DNA from: Takakia lepidozioides
Taxonomy: Eukaryota; Streptophyta; Takakiopsida; Takakiales; Takakiaceae
NCBI GenBank assembly: GCA_030704615.1
Contig: CM060733.1
Coordinates: forward strand, 24,428,001 to 24,492,000
DNA length: 64,000 nucleotides
Direction of reading: 5' to 3'
The notes below the pieces were generated by a model. The model was given only the letters and a program-made list of their open reading frames with translations, was not told the origin of the DNA and searched no databases. Below are positions 10,616 to 22,735 of this stretch, piece after piece (position 1 is the stretch's first letter; every line of letters starts with the position of its first letter). Both the position numbers and the translations under genes were made by a program.

Positions 10616-12927
10616 ACTTGCTTGTAAATTTGTTTGTGTGTCCGAAGTCGATTGCAGTGTTCACATCCATCAATGCCACCTCCAAGTCTCCCAAGCACCA
10701 CTTGGCTGATGCCCGCCAGTATAACGTAGATGGATGAGTAAGGATGATTGGGTTGTAGCTGGATAGCCTTTTCCAAGTACTTCAGATGCTCATGCAATAT
10801 GAGCATGACCCATCCCTGCATTGCCAACGAAGGATAATTTTGGTTGGCCCTGCGCAAGCACTCAAGAGCTTCTTCAAAGTCACCCGAATCCCTTCCCTGA
10901 CACAGCAGCGGATTATCCTGAAATTCCTCGTTTGTACCCGATTTTTCATTTGCCAGCGATAGCTCACCAATCTCTTGCGAGTGGAATGATTGCTCCATCT
11001 GACGACGTATTTTCGTCTCCATCTCAAGACACTTTTGAGTGTAGATAGCATTACTGGGCATCAACTTCTCCAGTGTATCGAGAATCTGTCTTGCATCATG
11101 GAACTCGTTTCCATCGCACAGTTGCTCACATCTCCCAATTATTATGTCACTAATGTAGGCACGACATTTCTCGGAGAGATTTTCAAAATCTACCAAGTTC
11201 GTACATCCACCGACATCCAAAGTTGTGCGCAACCGTTGCAATTGCTCAAAAGATTGTGGCAAACTGACAAGTAGTGGCAATTCTGAGATGTCCAATGTCG
11301 TCAGACTTTCTAGCTGCCCGATGGATTTAGGCAACTCTCTCAATTTCACACACGATGATAGATCAAGTCGTTTCAGCCGTCTGAGTTGACACAATATTGA
11401 CGGTGGCAAATGCTTCAACTTCCTACAGATGAGCACCTCCAGCCCCACCAACCTTGCAATGTTGGAGCACGACGATTCCTCCAATTTGAATTTGTAGCAC
11501 AAATTCATAATGAGCTCCTTCAACTTTGTCAAATCTCCAATAGAGTCAGGTAATCGTTTTAGATTTGTACACCGTGAGAGTTAGCTGCCCAATGGAGTCG
11601 GGCAATTCTGTCAAAGAAGAACAACCACAAGCATCCAAAATGCGCAAATGTGTCAAGTCACCAATGGCACTCGGCAGCCGCTCCAAATCTATACAATACT
11701 TACCGCAATATGAGAATGCGTAAATGTGGTAGGCGGTTTTTGGAAGCAACACTAGCGTTGGGCAACATTTGTCCATCCCCCCCTTGCTTCTGCTCCATGT
11801 AATATCGCACACACATTATTAGATAAATGAATAGATAGACCCTCTAGAGCCCAAATAGTGTTCTATCCACCATGTATTAGGTTACATGTACCATAAGGTA
11901 ATATCACATAGCGGGGAGTCATGATTCTGGCTACAAACTGCCAACAAATCTTACCTTCACATTTCTTGCTTCCGTCCAAACATGTTTCAAGCTGCTACCA
12001 GTCACATCCAGTTCTGCCAACTTTTGCAATTGTAAGAGATCCCTACTTAAGCTCTTCCTGCATGTACAGCACCCGCAGCCATGTTAGGTCCTTTGGACAT
12101 GCACCAGCGTCTCCAATGTAGGGCAAACACCAAGGAAATAAAAGAATCCGCAATCCTTTCCTCGAACTGAAGTCGAGGTCGAAGCTGAGGCTGAACTCGA
12201 GGTGAGAGATGCTAGCCCCCATAAGGGATAGCCCTTCTACTTTCCGAGGTACCTACACACATGAACGCAATATAACCAACCCTTAGAACAAATATTTTCC
12301 AGAAGTAAAAGTTTTATATTTCTTTTACCTCCACTCACCAACGTCTCTTCCGAAATATTGGAAGAGATTTGGACGTCTGTTCACACTTGTCATAGAGTAA
12401 TTTTTGTTATAAGACGTTCCATTACCTTCCCCTTTCGTACAGCGTTCAAAGACCATGGCATCCACAATCGACTGCGTTTTGCCGCTACCTCCTTGTTCAC
12501 AATACTTCTTCCCATATCTCGAAGCATATCATGCATGCTGAAACAAATTGTACGATCAAATTCCACTATACCCAAGTGGTGGTTATTTCTCAGATCCTCC
12601 ATTACCAACTTCACCATACCCTTGTCCAAAAGATTCCGTATCCCGCCCTCTCCATGAGACCACCCAAAAGCTTTCCAAGCTTCCTTAGAAAGTTCACTAT
12701 CTTCCCCAATGAGGAGACAAGCAACGTCCAAGAACATCTCTTTGTCATCAAGTCGCAAAGCATCGAAGGTGATCCGCAATTGATTGAAAATCTTCTCGTT
12801 GGGATCGTCACCTTCAACCGCATTTATTTTTAGATTTTTCAGCACTTCTTCCCACATGTTCTCATCACTTTTTAGATGTGAGTCAATAACCTCTAACGTC
12901 AATGGATGCCCACCACAGGAGTAACAC
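10510..12927 (-). pseudogene. NLR disease-resistance gene remnant (partial NB-ARC, LRR, TPR-like tail)
   Basis: Minus-strand pieces of a plant intracellular immune receptor. The exon 12927-12426 gives the C-terminal half of NB-ARC: GGHPLTLEVI (GLPL-like), DDKEMFLDVACLL, and MHDMLRDMG (MHD motif); its acceptor is CTTAG|GTGTT and its donor GGGAAG|GTAATG. Around 11812-11590 LRR text follows (RLPSAIGDLTHLRILDACG, LPDSIGQL), then a frameshift near 11580, then LRRs from 11532 (LPKSIGQLESLTTLDIS and others) to about 11200. Last comes a TPR-like region (FEEALECLRRANQNYP, YLEKAIQLQPNHPYSS) to about 10620. The P-loop and N-terminal signalling domain are absent upstream, where nothing replaces them. The last 30 or so codons read into the minisatellite. 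LRR-TPR tails are known in some bryophyte NLRs. The 5' truncation and frameshift suggest a dead gene. Confidence 0.75.
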
Positions 12928-13540
12928 CTAAGTGTGTGTGACCTTGAATGAAGCCCTATTTTTGTACATAAAAGTGACAACTGATGCCCTTGACTGGATC
13001 AACAGATTTCATTGGTTTGTTTAAGAACCACCAATGGCCATAATTGCCTACAAATATGGTAGTTTGGTGACCCAGTATCAACGCATTCATGTACTTACTG
13101 TATTTATAATTGCATGGTTATCACTAAAGCTGGGAGATTACACTAAGCACAATTTGCACATAATCAATCACCTACCAAACAATCCCACCACAGATGGGGC
13201 ATATTTTGTTTTCAATACTGGACGACGGCTAGTTCATTTAAACAAAGTGGCTGCGCAGTTATGGGACAGATTTTGGTTTCAATACTGGACGTTCATGTCT
13301 TTTGTGAATCTCTTTTGTCAAAGTGGATTTGAGAATGTCTTTGGTGAGAGTTGATTTGGAGTGGTTAGTTTTGAGGCCCGCCGTTGCACACATTGGCAAA
13401 TCTCTTTGGCCAGACTTGATTTCCATGGTGGTCAGTTGTAAGACCATCAATGGTTTGACTTTTGATGCATTGAATACCACCATAGAATGGTTGCCAAGTC
13501 ATGGGCAAGTGCTCACGAAGTTATGAATGGCTGAAGGAGG
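12928..13540. other. No gene seen; expected NLR P-loop region is missing
   Basis: This stretch should hold the upstream NB-ARC exon (P-loop, RNBS) if the NLR were complete, but no such motif is found in any frame. There is a weak internal duplication of TTTTGTTTTCAATACTGG-like words at about 13206 and 13270. Confidence 0.4.
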
Positions 13541-13605
13541 GGGTGGTTCCTCCCCCGTCAGAACCACACGTGCAAGTTTCCCCGCACGCTTTAAGATGCA
13601 CCACT
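13540..13605 (-). ncRNA. Group II intron domain V-like hairpin fragment
   Basis: On the minus strand the bases GTGCGGG-GAAA-CTTGCAC form a seven-pair stem (with two G-U pairs) capped by a GAAA tetraloop. They are followed by GTGTGGTTCTGACGGGGGAG. The 3' strand and flank resemble the domain V-VI junction of organellar or bacterial group II introns; the 5' half (expected GAGCC) is eroded to AAAGC. It is probably a fragment of transferred organelle DNA at the edge of the inverted esterase duplication. No maturase reading frame is nearby. Confidence 0.45.
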
Positions 13606-13763
13606 TGTGCATGTGAGGCAGTTGCATTGCAGGCTTTGCATTACATATAGTGGGCCTCCTTGGCTCCGCAGTGGACCCGCTTGGAGCGTAAAAGCACGGC
13701 CTAAATTGTATTCACGGCACAGTGGGTAAGGAGAGCGTTGCGTGCTGCGAGCATCGCGACAGA

Positions 13764-16391
13764 ATGCGGCCTCAGTTCGTGCTGTTTGGCGATTCCATCA
13801 CGCAGCAATCGTTTCGGCCTGGAGGGTGGGGAGCTGGCCTCACCGACCGCTATGCCAGGAAGGTGTTTCTCCGCCCTTTCCTACTTCCTCCATCCGGCAC
13901 TTTGTTCTCTAACTCTTTTGAGTCGTCAGTAATGCTATCTACTGAGGGTGCTTGAGGCGCATTGCCGTTTCTAATTTGAAAGTTGTCTATGGATGCATGG
14001 GATGCTAAAGTGATCTAGATTTCTAGGTTTTAGATCTCATAATACCCCGGGAACATCTTCAACAAAATTTGCCTCAAAGATTGATGTCTTGGAAAAGTTT
14101 AACGGAAGGTATCCTGAAATTCTTTCTCAGAAGAGGGCTCTGATAGCAAGCGTGTCCTGGAGTGCAGGCAGATGTGGTGTTGCGGGGATATAGTGGGTAC
14201 AACACGCGATGGGCACTCTTTTTGCTGGATAAAATATTTCCGAAGGTAGTGGTGCTTCCTTGGATCCCCAGTCATAATGGGCAAGGGATTCCTCTGTGCT
14301 TTTCCAGCTTGGGTATATTCATTGCATATGAAAAGTCGAGAAAATCACCCCCTGGGGGCTTCACTTTCTCTGTAGCTGAGGAGGGATATCTGTAAGGTCT
14401 ATCTATAGAGGTAATGAATTTGCAGACCAAACAGTGTGCTTAGTGATACCTTCTTCTCTCAGAAGTGCTCCTTATAATCCATTGTATTGACACTGCAACT
14501 GAATGTGGCCAATTGCTGAAAGCTTTGTTGGGCTTGTTGGGATGGGAAACAGTCATCAGAGGCCCCAGAATTGGTAACGGTGTTTTTTGGTGCAAATGAT
14601 GCAGCACTACCCGAGGCAGGCAGCCAGCAGCAGCATGTACCTATTCCTGAGTTTAAGGCCAATCTCCATCATATCATCTCGCATATCAAGGTCTGCAAAT
14701 GTGAAGACGTCTTTCAGATCTATTCTATGACACTGTTTATCTTTGTTTTCTGACTTCTATGAAGCTTTGATGCACTGCAAATTCCTTAATACTGGCTGAG
14801 CTGCAGAGTGCCTTTGAGGAGGCACTGTGAGGATAGCACACTCCAGTTCTTTCTTTTGGGGACAGTGCTAGTAGAGCTTCCTAGAGTGGTTGGTGTGGCC
14901 GGGATTGGAATTTTGCGAGCACCCATCACATTCACTTGCATGTGACTTTCTTGGGCAGATTTTGATAAACTGTTTGTTGTTCACTTTGTTAGCCTAATGT
15001 GGTGTTGGATGGCATCAAGGGTTGAATTTCCTTAATCGTAAACTGGGAACTTCTTGGGGGAAACTGTCATGGTGTGGTTACTCTACAGTTGAGTGGTTGG
15101 CCAAGATGTTACATGTGAATTCTGCCCTAACTGAGAGTGTAGTATAGTGGCCATGTCATATGTTCACTTGTACGGGAGGATGGTTTACATACAACTGCAT
15201 ATCCTGTGTGCAGGCCCTTTCAGAAACAACACTTGTGGTGCTGATTGCACCCCCTCCCATTGACGAGGTTGGGCGCCACACATATGCCAGGTCCAGGAAC
15301 TTCCTTGGTCTGCCTTATCCTACATGCCGGTGATTTTCATGACAAGAAAATGCGGAGAGCTGACATCTCGTGACTCTCTGGCAGGGCAATGTACGGCGAC
15401 AAGGCAGAGGAGCCTCCAGAGCGAACTAATGAAGTGACAGGGCAATATGCCAAGGCATGCAAAGAGGTGAGCGAGGAGGCATGTGTGCCTGTCATTGACC
15501 TTTGGTCCATCTTTCAGCAGAGGCACAACTGGCAGACTTATCTCAGGTCTGTGTAAATGCACACTACTGTGAAGAGTTGACATCCTAATGGTATGTTTGG
15601 GTGTACACCAAATACTGTGGAAAAGTCTGTTTTGATTCTGAGCTTAAGAAGTTCATCTGTATGTCGTTGTGGCAATTTAGACCTGTAGTCTCAAGTGAGA
15701 TGATCTCCAAAAGCATGGCAACTTGACTTCGTCTTCCACTGAGTTTAGATGGTATGGCTTTGAGAAGTATTTTTTTCTATTGTTTGTTAGTCTGTCCTTG
15801 CGACCTCCCTTAACTCCGTCAACAGAAGCCGAATTTGGCAACATTTTATATCAAAATTGAAAATCTAAGCTAATTTATGTAGAATGGTTTGATAAACTTC
15901 ACATACAAGTAGTCACCTACTGGCCGAGTAGTCGCAGTAGTCGGTGCAATTTCTAGAATCAAAATTATTGTCACATCAAGAGGCTGCCAGACGTTGGATA
16001 ACAGTACTCTGCTATGCATGTGTTTGACCTCCTTGGAGGGTTTTTGAGGGGGGAAGATTTGATGGCGTGCGATTTTGTTGGCTGCAGTGATGGCCTTCAT
16101 CTGACACCTGAAGGCAACTCAGTTGTCTTGGAGGAGCTGGTCAAGCTACTGGGAGGTTTTCCATATTATTTGAGTTCCGATACTATGGACTTTGACTTTC
16201 CAGAACATTCCGTGGTTGATGCTCAAAATCCTCATCATACTTTTCAGCAAAGCAAACCTGATGCTATCGAGTACTTCCTCAACCATCCTTGCCTTTTCCA
16301 ATCCAGTGAACTGCATTTGGTACTCTGGCTCAGAAAGTATCTTTCTCCCTATTTACTTTTGTGTGCACCCAATTGGCTCACAAATTCCTGA
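13764..16391 (+). CDS. GDSL/SGNH esterase (IAH1-like), complete copy
   Basis: Six exons with consistent GT-AG sites and phases: 13764-13862, 14168-14245, 14553-14690, 15214-15290, 15385-15546 and 16088 to a stop at about 16391, giving about 285 residues. The family hydrolyses short-chain esters. Seen in order: FGDSITQ (Ser11 nucleophile), RGYSGYNTRWALFLLDKIFP, FFGANDAALP (catalytic Asn), VVLIAPPPIDEVGR, VIDLWSIFQQ, and SDGLHLTPEGN with the Asp-His pair. The tail (DFPEHSVVDAQNP) matches the family's C terminus, but a GT inside the last exon near 16156 could be a further donor, so the last about 80 residues are less sure. It is the inverted twin of 1-1753, with a preserved exon-1 donor. Similarity between the copies starts near 13690, beside the group II-like fragment. 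Confidence 0.85.
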
Positions 16392-16399
16392 ATCATCTC

Positions 16400-17195
16400 A
16401 ACAAAATACATATTAATATTAAGTTTCTGTGTGACAGGTTGCCAACTTGAGTTCGCTTGGTGACTGCAGCCACAGCTATTCATGCCTGACTTACACTGCT
16501 CAAAGTTGTTTTATGCAATGAAAGGGGCCGTACATTTTGTGATAGTTTCAACCAGACACATTACGACAGCTTCTGTAACTTGAGCACAAGGCAGGGGTGG
16601 GAACTGTAGGTGAAGAGATGGGTGCTACAAAGCTGCAGCTCTCTCGAGGTTAGGGACCCAGACTCCCTGTGGTATGACTTCGTTTTTATTAGTCGCTTTC
16701 TACTATGTCCAAAGCTCATTATGAGCAACTTTCCAGACGAGCAGGTCTGCTATTTGATCAATCCAAATTATTTGGGCCCTATTTGGCTTCACACCAAGCA
16801 TCTCCAGACAAGACAATACAGAAGCAACGACAAACTCGAGCAGAGCATAGAGCTGAAGCTTACATTGACAGAGAACGTTTGGGAAGGGGAACAAACCTGC
16901 GTTTTCAGACAATGTGAAAATGATTTGCAAAACTTTTATATGTTCCCCTTATCTTTCCATTGTAGCAGCGAGGATTACCTGCACCTGAATGGCCCAGATG
17001 CAGGGTGGGTAAGATCCAACGGCATAAAATTTATCAGATTTTGCACATTTTTTCTCATCCAAATTGACTGATTCTGTAGTTCCACCTTTGCCCATTTCTC
17101 GCAAGGGAAATGATCATCATATTATTTTTATTACATGATTTAAAAAATTACTGGGATGGAGTTAATTAGTGGCAGACTTTGCAGATTGGGATGCA
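16400..17195. other. Spacer between esterase and PPR; no supported gene
   Basis: An open frame of 153 codons (16610-17071, +) and an overlapping one carry no motif I recognise. The 3' end of the esterase transcript probably lies in the first few hundred bases. Confidence 0.35.
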
Positions 17196-17208
17196 AACAC
17201 CATGAAAT

Positions 17209-18575
17209 ATGAAACATCATGAGCTTCACACAGACATCATGAAAGCTGGAATTCTGGTAGATATCATTCTGGGCAATACCCTCATTGACATGTATGCTAA
17301 ATGCGGGAGTATGAAGAATGCGCGGAGAGTTTTTGACAACATGGCCAAGCGAGATGTGGTTTCGTGGAACACATTGGTTGCAGGATATGCTCAGCATGGG
17401 TGTGGCAGTGAGGGTTTTAAGCTGTATGAGCAAATGATACGGGAAGGGGTAACACCCAACCAGGTGACGCTCGATAGTGTTCTCAATGCGTGTGCCACAC
17501 TGGCCGCCCTCGAGAAGGGCCAAGAGGTCCATGCAGACATAATCAAAGCCGGATTTGTGCAAATAATGTCCTGCAAAATACTCTTGTTGACATGTACGCG
17601 AAATGTGGGAGCACAAAAGATGCACATGAGGTGTTTGACAGTATGGCTGAATGAAATGTGGTCTCATGGAATGTGATTGTTGCAGGATATTCTCAGCATG
17701 GTTGTGTGGTATGGAAGCTGTGCAGTTATTTGAACAAATGCTGGGGGAAGGCTTGAAGCCAGATGACACCACCTTTACATGTGTTCTCGCTGCATGTAGC
17801 CATGGGGGTTTAGTGGATGAAGGCTGTCACTATTCTGATTATATTAGTCAAGATCTTGGCTTCTCTCCTAAGGCAGAGCAATTTGGCTGTATGGTGGACC
17901 TTCTTGGCCGTGCAGGGCAGTTGGAGGAGGCAGAGGAGTTCATTAACAAAATGCCGATCAAAGCAGCAACTTCAATGTGGGGGGGCCTTGCTTGGTGCCT
18001 GTAGAATTCATGGCAATGTGATAGTGGCAGAACGTGTGGCAAAATACTATCTCAAGTGGGATCCACAGGATGCCGCAACTTATGTGCTACTATCAAACAT
18101 CTATCCTGCCGCGGGCAGGTGGGCAAAGGTGAGAAAAATGATGAAAGAGAGGGGTGTCAGAAAGGAGCCAGGTCACTGCTTCATTGAGGTCAACAACCAG
18201 TTGCACCCATTTGTTGTGGATGATACGGTGCACCCTCAAATTGATGAAATCCAGGCTGAGCTGAAGAGATTGTATGTGCAGATAAGGGAGGCTAGGTATG
18301 TGGCTGACACTCAATTTGTATTGCATGATGTGAAGGAACAGCAAAAACAATTTTGTCTAAGCCACCATAGTGAGAAGCTGGCCATAGCTTTTGGGCTCAT
18401 CAGCATTTCCCCTAGGACACCTCTCCATATCATCAAGAACCGTAGGGTCTGTGGTAACTGCCACAGGGCCACCAAGTTCATCACAAAGATTGTTCGGCGC
18501 ACAATTGTTGTAAGGGATGCCAACCGGTTTCACCACTTCCAAGATGGGGTTTGTTCTTGTGGAGATTACTGGTGA
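17209..18575 (+). pseudogene. PPR protein with E and DYW domains, frameshifted
   Basis: PLS-type pentatricopeptide-repeat protein of the class that directs C-to-U editing in organelles. Repeats read MYAKCGSMKNARRVFDNM and RDVVSWNTLVAGYAQHG, then ACSHGGLVDEG and LLGRAGQLEEAEEF. The E region starts near 18000 and the DYW deaminase domain ends in CGDYW at 18575, with the HSE and CGNCH zinc and active-site signatures intact. The frame is broken at least four times: near 17555, an in-frame TGA near 17650 (between MAE and NVVSW), near 17705, and in the G-run 17979-17985, which has seven G where six keep frame. The 5' end is missing: no start or earlier repeats upstream. Intronless, as is typical. 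Probably a dead copy, although the DYW domain is well kept. Confidence 0.85.
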
Positions 18576-19100
18576 AATGAGCCACGTGGAAAAAGTGCCA
18601 ATGTCAGGGTGAATGTCAGGTCCGCCCTTGGTGATGTTAGAATTCAGTGATGACTCAAACAACGGCAGGGAAGTCATAGAAAGACCCGAGTTATTGGCGG
18701 ACTTTGCAAGAAACACGAGGCAGATGAAGACTCAAGTTTTGCACCAAAATGGAAACCTCAAAGGAGGAGAAGATTGGATAGTTGATTCAGTTCAAATTCA
18801 CTCTAGTCAAGTTCCAAATTTTGGAGGGCCACTGTGGTACAAGCCACTCTGGGTAGCACTTGATTGGCCCCTCCCCTTTGGGGGCAAGGGGTATGGTGGC
18901 ACAACCAAAACTGCCGGTGGAGTGCCTGCACATCAAGTTCCCGCATGCCATGAACGGTTTGAACAAGTTAGGTTGCTTTATTTAGTACTAAAATTTGACA
19001 AACTTTGTCATTAGTATTTTTAGGATGCCAGCTAGTGCCAAGTTTTTGTTTCTCGGCAAGACAGAAGGCCACGTTGACAAGTTCTGGCTAAACCCTAATA
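18576..19100 (+). other. PPR 3' flank with unassigned 133-codon open frame
   Basis: An open frame at 18613-19014 follows directly after the PPR stop; it has no domain I recognise and may be 3' flank. Composition turns sharply AT-rich after about 19080. Confidence 0.3.
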
Positions 19101-19139
19101 TATTTTAGCCAAAAAATCAAATTATTTTTAGTCAAATAA

Positions 19140-19960
19140 CTATATTGTTAATAGTTGAATTATTGAAGGGGAAGAAGAGTTAAATCTCAAAGGGTGCCCT
19201 CAACGGTCAACCATGACCAAGAAGAAAACCCTAACATATTTTTTACATTTATTCTAATGATCCCTTAGAGCCAATATAAATTGGAAATTGTTTTTAAAAA
19301 AAAATAACAATTGTTATAGCGTTCTAAGCCGCTTTAAGGATTTCATAGAGCGGGAAAACAAATGGGTTAACCATGACGAAGAAGATAAACCTTAACATAT
19401 TTTTTATATTTATTCTAACGATCCCTTAATATCCTTAGAGCCAATGTAAGGATTTGTTAGATTGGGAAAATAGAACAAGCTAAATTGCTATTTATATTCG
19501 CTCTAAGAATCCTTTAGAGCCGCTCTAGGGTTTTTTAGAGTGGAAAAATAGAAAAAACTAATTTGCTATTTACATTGGATCTAAGTATTACTTAGAGTTT
19601 TTTTTTTTTTTTTTTTTAAACTTGCTATTTACATTTGCCCTAAGGATCTCTTAGAGCCACTCTAGGATTTCTACAGCGGGGAAACAGAAAAAGCTAAATT
19701 GCTATTTGTATTTGCTCTAAGGATTCTTCAGGGCCGCTCTAAGGATTTATTAGAGCGGGAAAACAAAAAAAATCTAAATGGTTATACACATTTGATCTGA
19801 GCATTACTTAGAGCAAGAAAACAGAATAAACTATATTGCTATTTGCAATCGCTCTAAGGATCCCTTAGAGCCACTCTGAGCCGCTCTAAGGATTTTTTAG
19901 AGTGATTAAAAAAAACAACACATTCACTCTAAGAGTTTCTTATAATCACTCTAAGGATTT
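19140..19960. repeat. Palindrome-bearing array, family 1 (CTCTAAGGATCCCTTAGAG type)
   Basis: About seven imperfect units of roughly 100-120 bp. Each carries words such as CTCTAAGGATCCCTTAGAG and GCCGCTCTAAGGATTTTTTAG, followed by GCGGGAAAACAGAAAAAGC and TTGCTATTTACATT. The CTAAGGATCCCTTAG core is self-complementary, so each unit could fold as a hairpin. A poly-T run lies near 19600. No coding content. Confidence 0.75.
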
Positions 19961-21180
19961 TTTATTGCGTCATTGGATTGAATTGGTATATCACGATCAA
20001 TATTATACATGTCATATTTGATGTATACATATGGATATATACACATTATACATATAGGAATATGAACTCCTATAGATTGGACTGGTTTCAGCCCTGGTTT
20101 TCACAAAAAAAAAATTATTTCTGTATAGGGATTCAAACCCTTATAGCTATCCATTATAGCATACAAAATTGTGGCCCAAAGGCCTTAAAGATTAACCATA
20201 AAGGTTGAAAAAATAGGAAAATTTTGAAATACAATATGATAAACAATTTGATTGAATGGATTTTGAATTTATTGAAATGATGAAATCTGAGGTTGAAAAC
20301 ATGATATATTATAGTATTATATTTTATATATTATTTTAATATATTTATTCATTATTATTCGTTAAATAAACTCGTTAATATAGATAGTATATTTGAAATA
20401 TTTGAAGTTTTTGAGATGTAATATGATAGATAATTTGATTGATTAGATTTAAATTTGAATGATGAATCTGACATTGAAAGCATGATATAAATTGATAATA
20501 TATTTTTATTTTATAATATATAATATACATCATTATATTTAAATAAATAATATATATTATAATTTTGGTTCTTTTAAATAAATATTTTAGTATGTTCATT
20601 TATATAAATAATATAAATATTTTATATTTTATATTTTATATTTTAAATATGAAAATATAATGATAAGATCTAAAGTGATATGAATAAATGAATATGTAGT
20701 AAGTAAAAATAACAGATGATTTTAACTGATAATGATTGATTTATGATAATGCATGGAATGATAATTGATTAGTTAATGGATAGAATGATAGTTGATTTAC
20801 GTAACGACGTTGTTAGATTATAGCTAGATTTTAATATATTTATTTATTAATAAATATTTTTATTAAACATAATATCAATATTCTTTTCTCATATACCTAT
20901 TTATACTATATATATATTTCTGATTATAATTAATATTTATAATCTCTAAGTTGTATATACTATATTGATATCATGTTTGAATATCATATACACTATAGAT
21001 TATGATGTAACATTCAAGTAGCATAATCACAGTGTAATGAATTTTGATGATATCTTGGAAATGTAAGATAGTGCTTTTGGTAGTTATCTAATAATGTGTC
21101 AAATATGCTAGAAGAAAAGAAAACGAAACAAAACGAAAGGAAAGGAAGGAGAAAGAACGAAGAGAAAAAATGAAAAGAAC
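19961..21180. other. Very AT-rich spacer
   Basis: Strongly AT-rich with short TATA-type runs and no gene. GATAATTTGATTGA-like and GAAATATTTGAAG-like phrases recur at about 20225 and 20395, suggesting an old tandem duplication of about 170 bp. Confidence 0.5.
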
Positions 21181-22735
21181 TTAGGACTCCTTAGCACTCC
21201 TTAGGGCCACCCTAAGGAGTCCTAATGCAATTATAAATAACAAAATACATCTTTCCATTTTCCCCCTCTTAGGAGGCTATAATAAATAATAATTTCTATC
21301 ATTCTATTTTTCCCACTCTTAGGACTCTTTAAGGGCGCCCTAAGGAGTCCAAAGGGCAATAATTTACATCTTTCAATTTTTCCCTTCTTATAGATAATAA
21401 TTTATATGTTTCTATTTTCCCCCTCTTATAACCCCTTAGGTTGCCAAAACGGGTCTTAAGGGCGATTATTTAAGTCTTTCCATTTTTCTCCTCCTAGGAC
21501 TGTCCTAAGAAATCCTAAGGGTAATTATAAATAATAATTTATATGGTTTTATTTTCCCCCCTCTTAGAGCTCTTTAGGGCGGCCCAAAGGAGTCCTAAGG
21601 GCAATTACAAATAATAATATATATACATTTTATTTTCCCTCTCTTAGGATTACCCTAAGGAGTCCTAAGGGCAATTATAAATAATAATTTGCATCTTTAA
21701 ATTTTCCCCTCCTTAGGACAGCCCTAAGGAGTCCTAAGGGCAATTATAGATAATAATTTATATATTTCTATCTTCCTCCTCTTATAACCTCTTAGGTTGC
21801 TTGAACGGGTCTTAAGGGCAATTGTTTAAGTTTTTCCATTTTTCTCATCTTAGGACTGTACTATGAAGCCTTAAGGATAATTATAAATAATAATTTATAC
21901 GTCCCCTCTCTTAGGACTCCTTAGGGCCGCCCTGAGGAGTCGTAAGGGAAATTATAAATAATAATTTATACGTTTCTGTTTTCCCCCTCTTATAACCCCT
22001 TAGGCTGCCTAAACGGGTCTTAAGGGCAATTATTTATGTCTTTCCATTTTCTCCTCTTAGGACTCCTCTCCTAAGGAGTCCTAAGGATAATTATAAATAA
22101 TAGTTTATATATTTATATTTTCCCCTCTTATGACTCCTTAGGACAATCCTAAAGAGCCCTAAGGGCAATTATAGATAATAATTATATGTTCCATTTTCCC
22201 CTCTTATAACTCCTTAAGCGGCCTAAACGGGTCTTAAGGGCAATTATTTATGTATTTCCATTTTTCTCCTCTTAGGACTATCCTAAGAAATCCTAAGGGT
22301 AATTATAAATAATAATGTATATGTTTTTATTTTCTATAATTTATATTATTTCCATTTTCCCCCTCTTATGACTCCTTAGGGCCGCCCTAAGGAGTCCTAA
22401 GGGCAATTATATATAGTAATTTATATGTTTCCATTCTCCCCTCTTATAACCCCTTAGGCTGCCTAAACGGGTCTTAAGGGCAAATATTTATGTCTTTCCA
22501 TTTTTCTTCCTCTTATTACTCCTTAGGACTGTCCTAAGAAGTCCTAAGGGTAATTATAAATAATAATATATATGTTTTCATTTCCCTCCTCTTATGACTC
22601 CTTAGGGCCGCCCTAAGCAGTCCTAAGGGCAATTATAAATAATAATTTACATATTTCCCTTCCCCCCCTTAGGACTCCTTAGGGCAATCCTAAGGAGTCC
22701 TAAGGGCAGTTATAAATAATATCTTATTATTTTTG
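21180..22735. repeat. Palindrome-bearing satellite-like array, family 2 (GGACTCCTTAGGG type)
   Basis: About 20 units. Type A is a near-perfect inverted repeat, GACTCCTTAGGGC-CG-CCCTAAGGAGTC, then CTAAGGGCAATTATAAATAATAATTTATAT and a pyrimidine stretch CCATTTTCCCCCTCTTA. Type B replaces the palindrome with CCCCTTAGGCTGCCTAAACGGGTCTTAAGGGCAATTATTTA-like text. A and B alternate in places, giving a higher-order pattern. No coding content. Continues into the 361-bp tandem pair that follows. Confidence 0.85.

Noticed and set aside
16610-17071. 153-codon open frame between esterase and PPR
   Set aside because: No recognisable motif, overlaps other frames, and lies in probable 3' flank.
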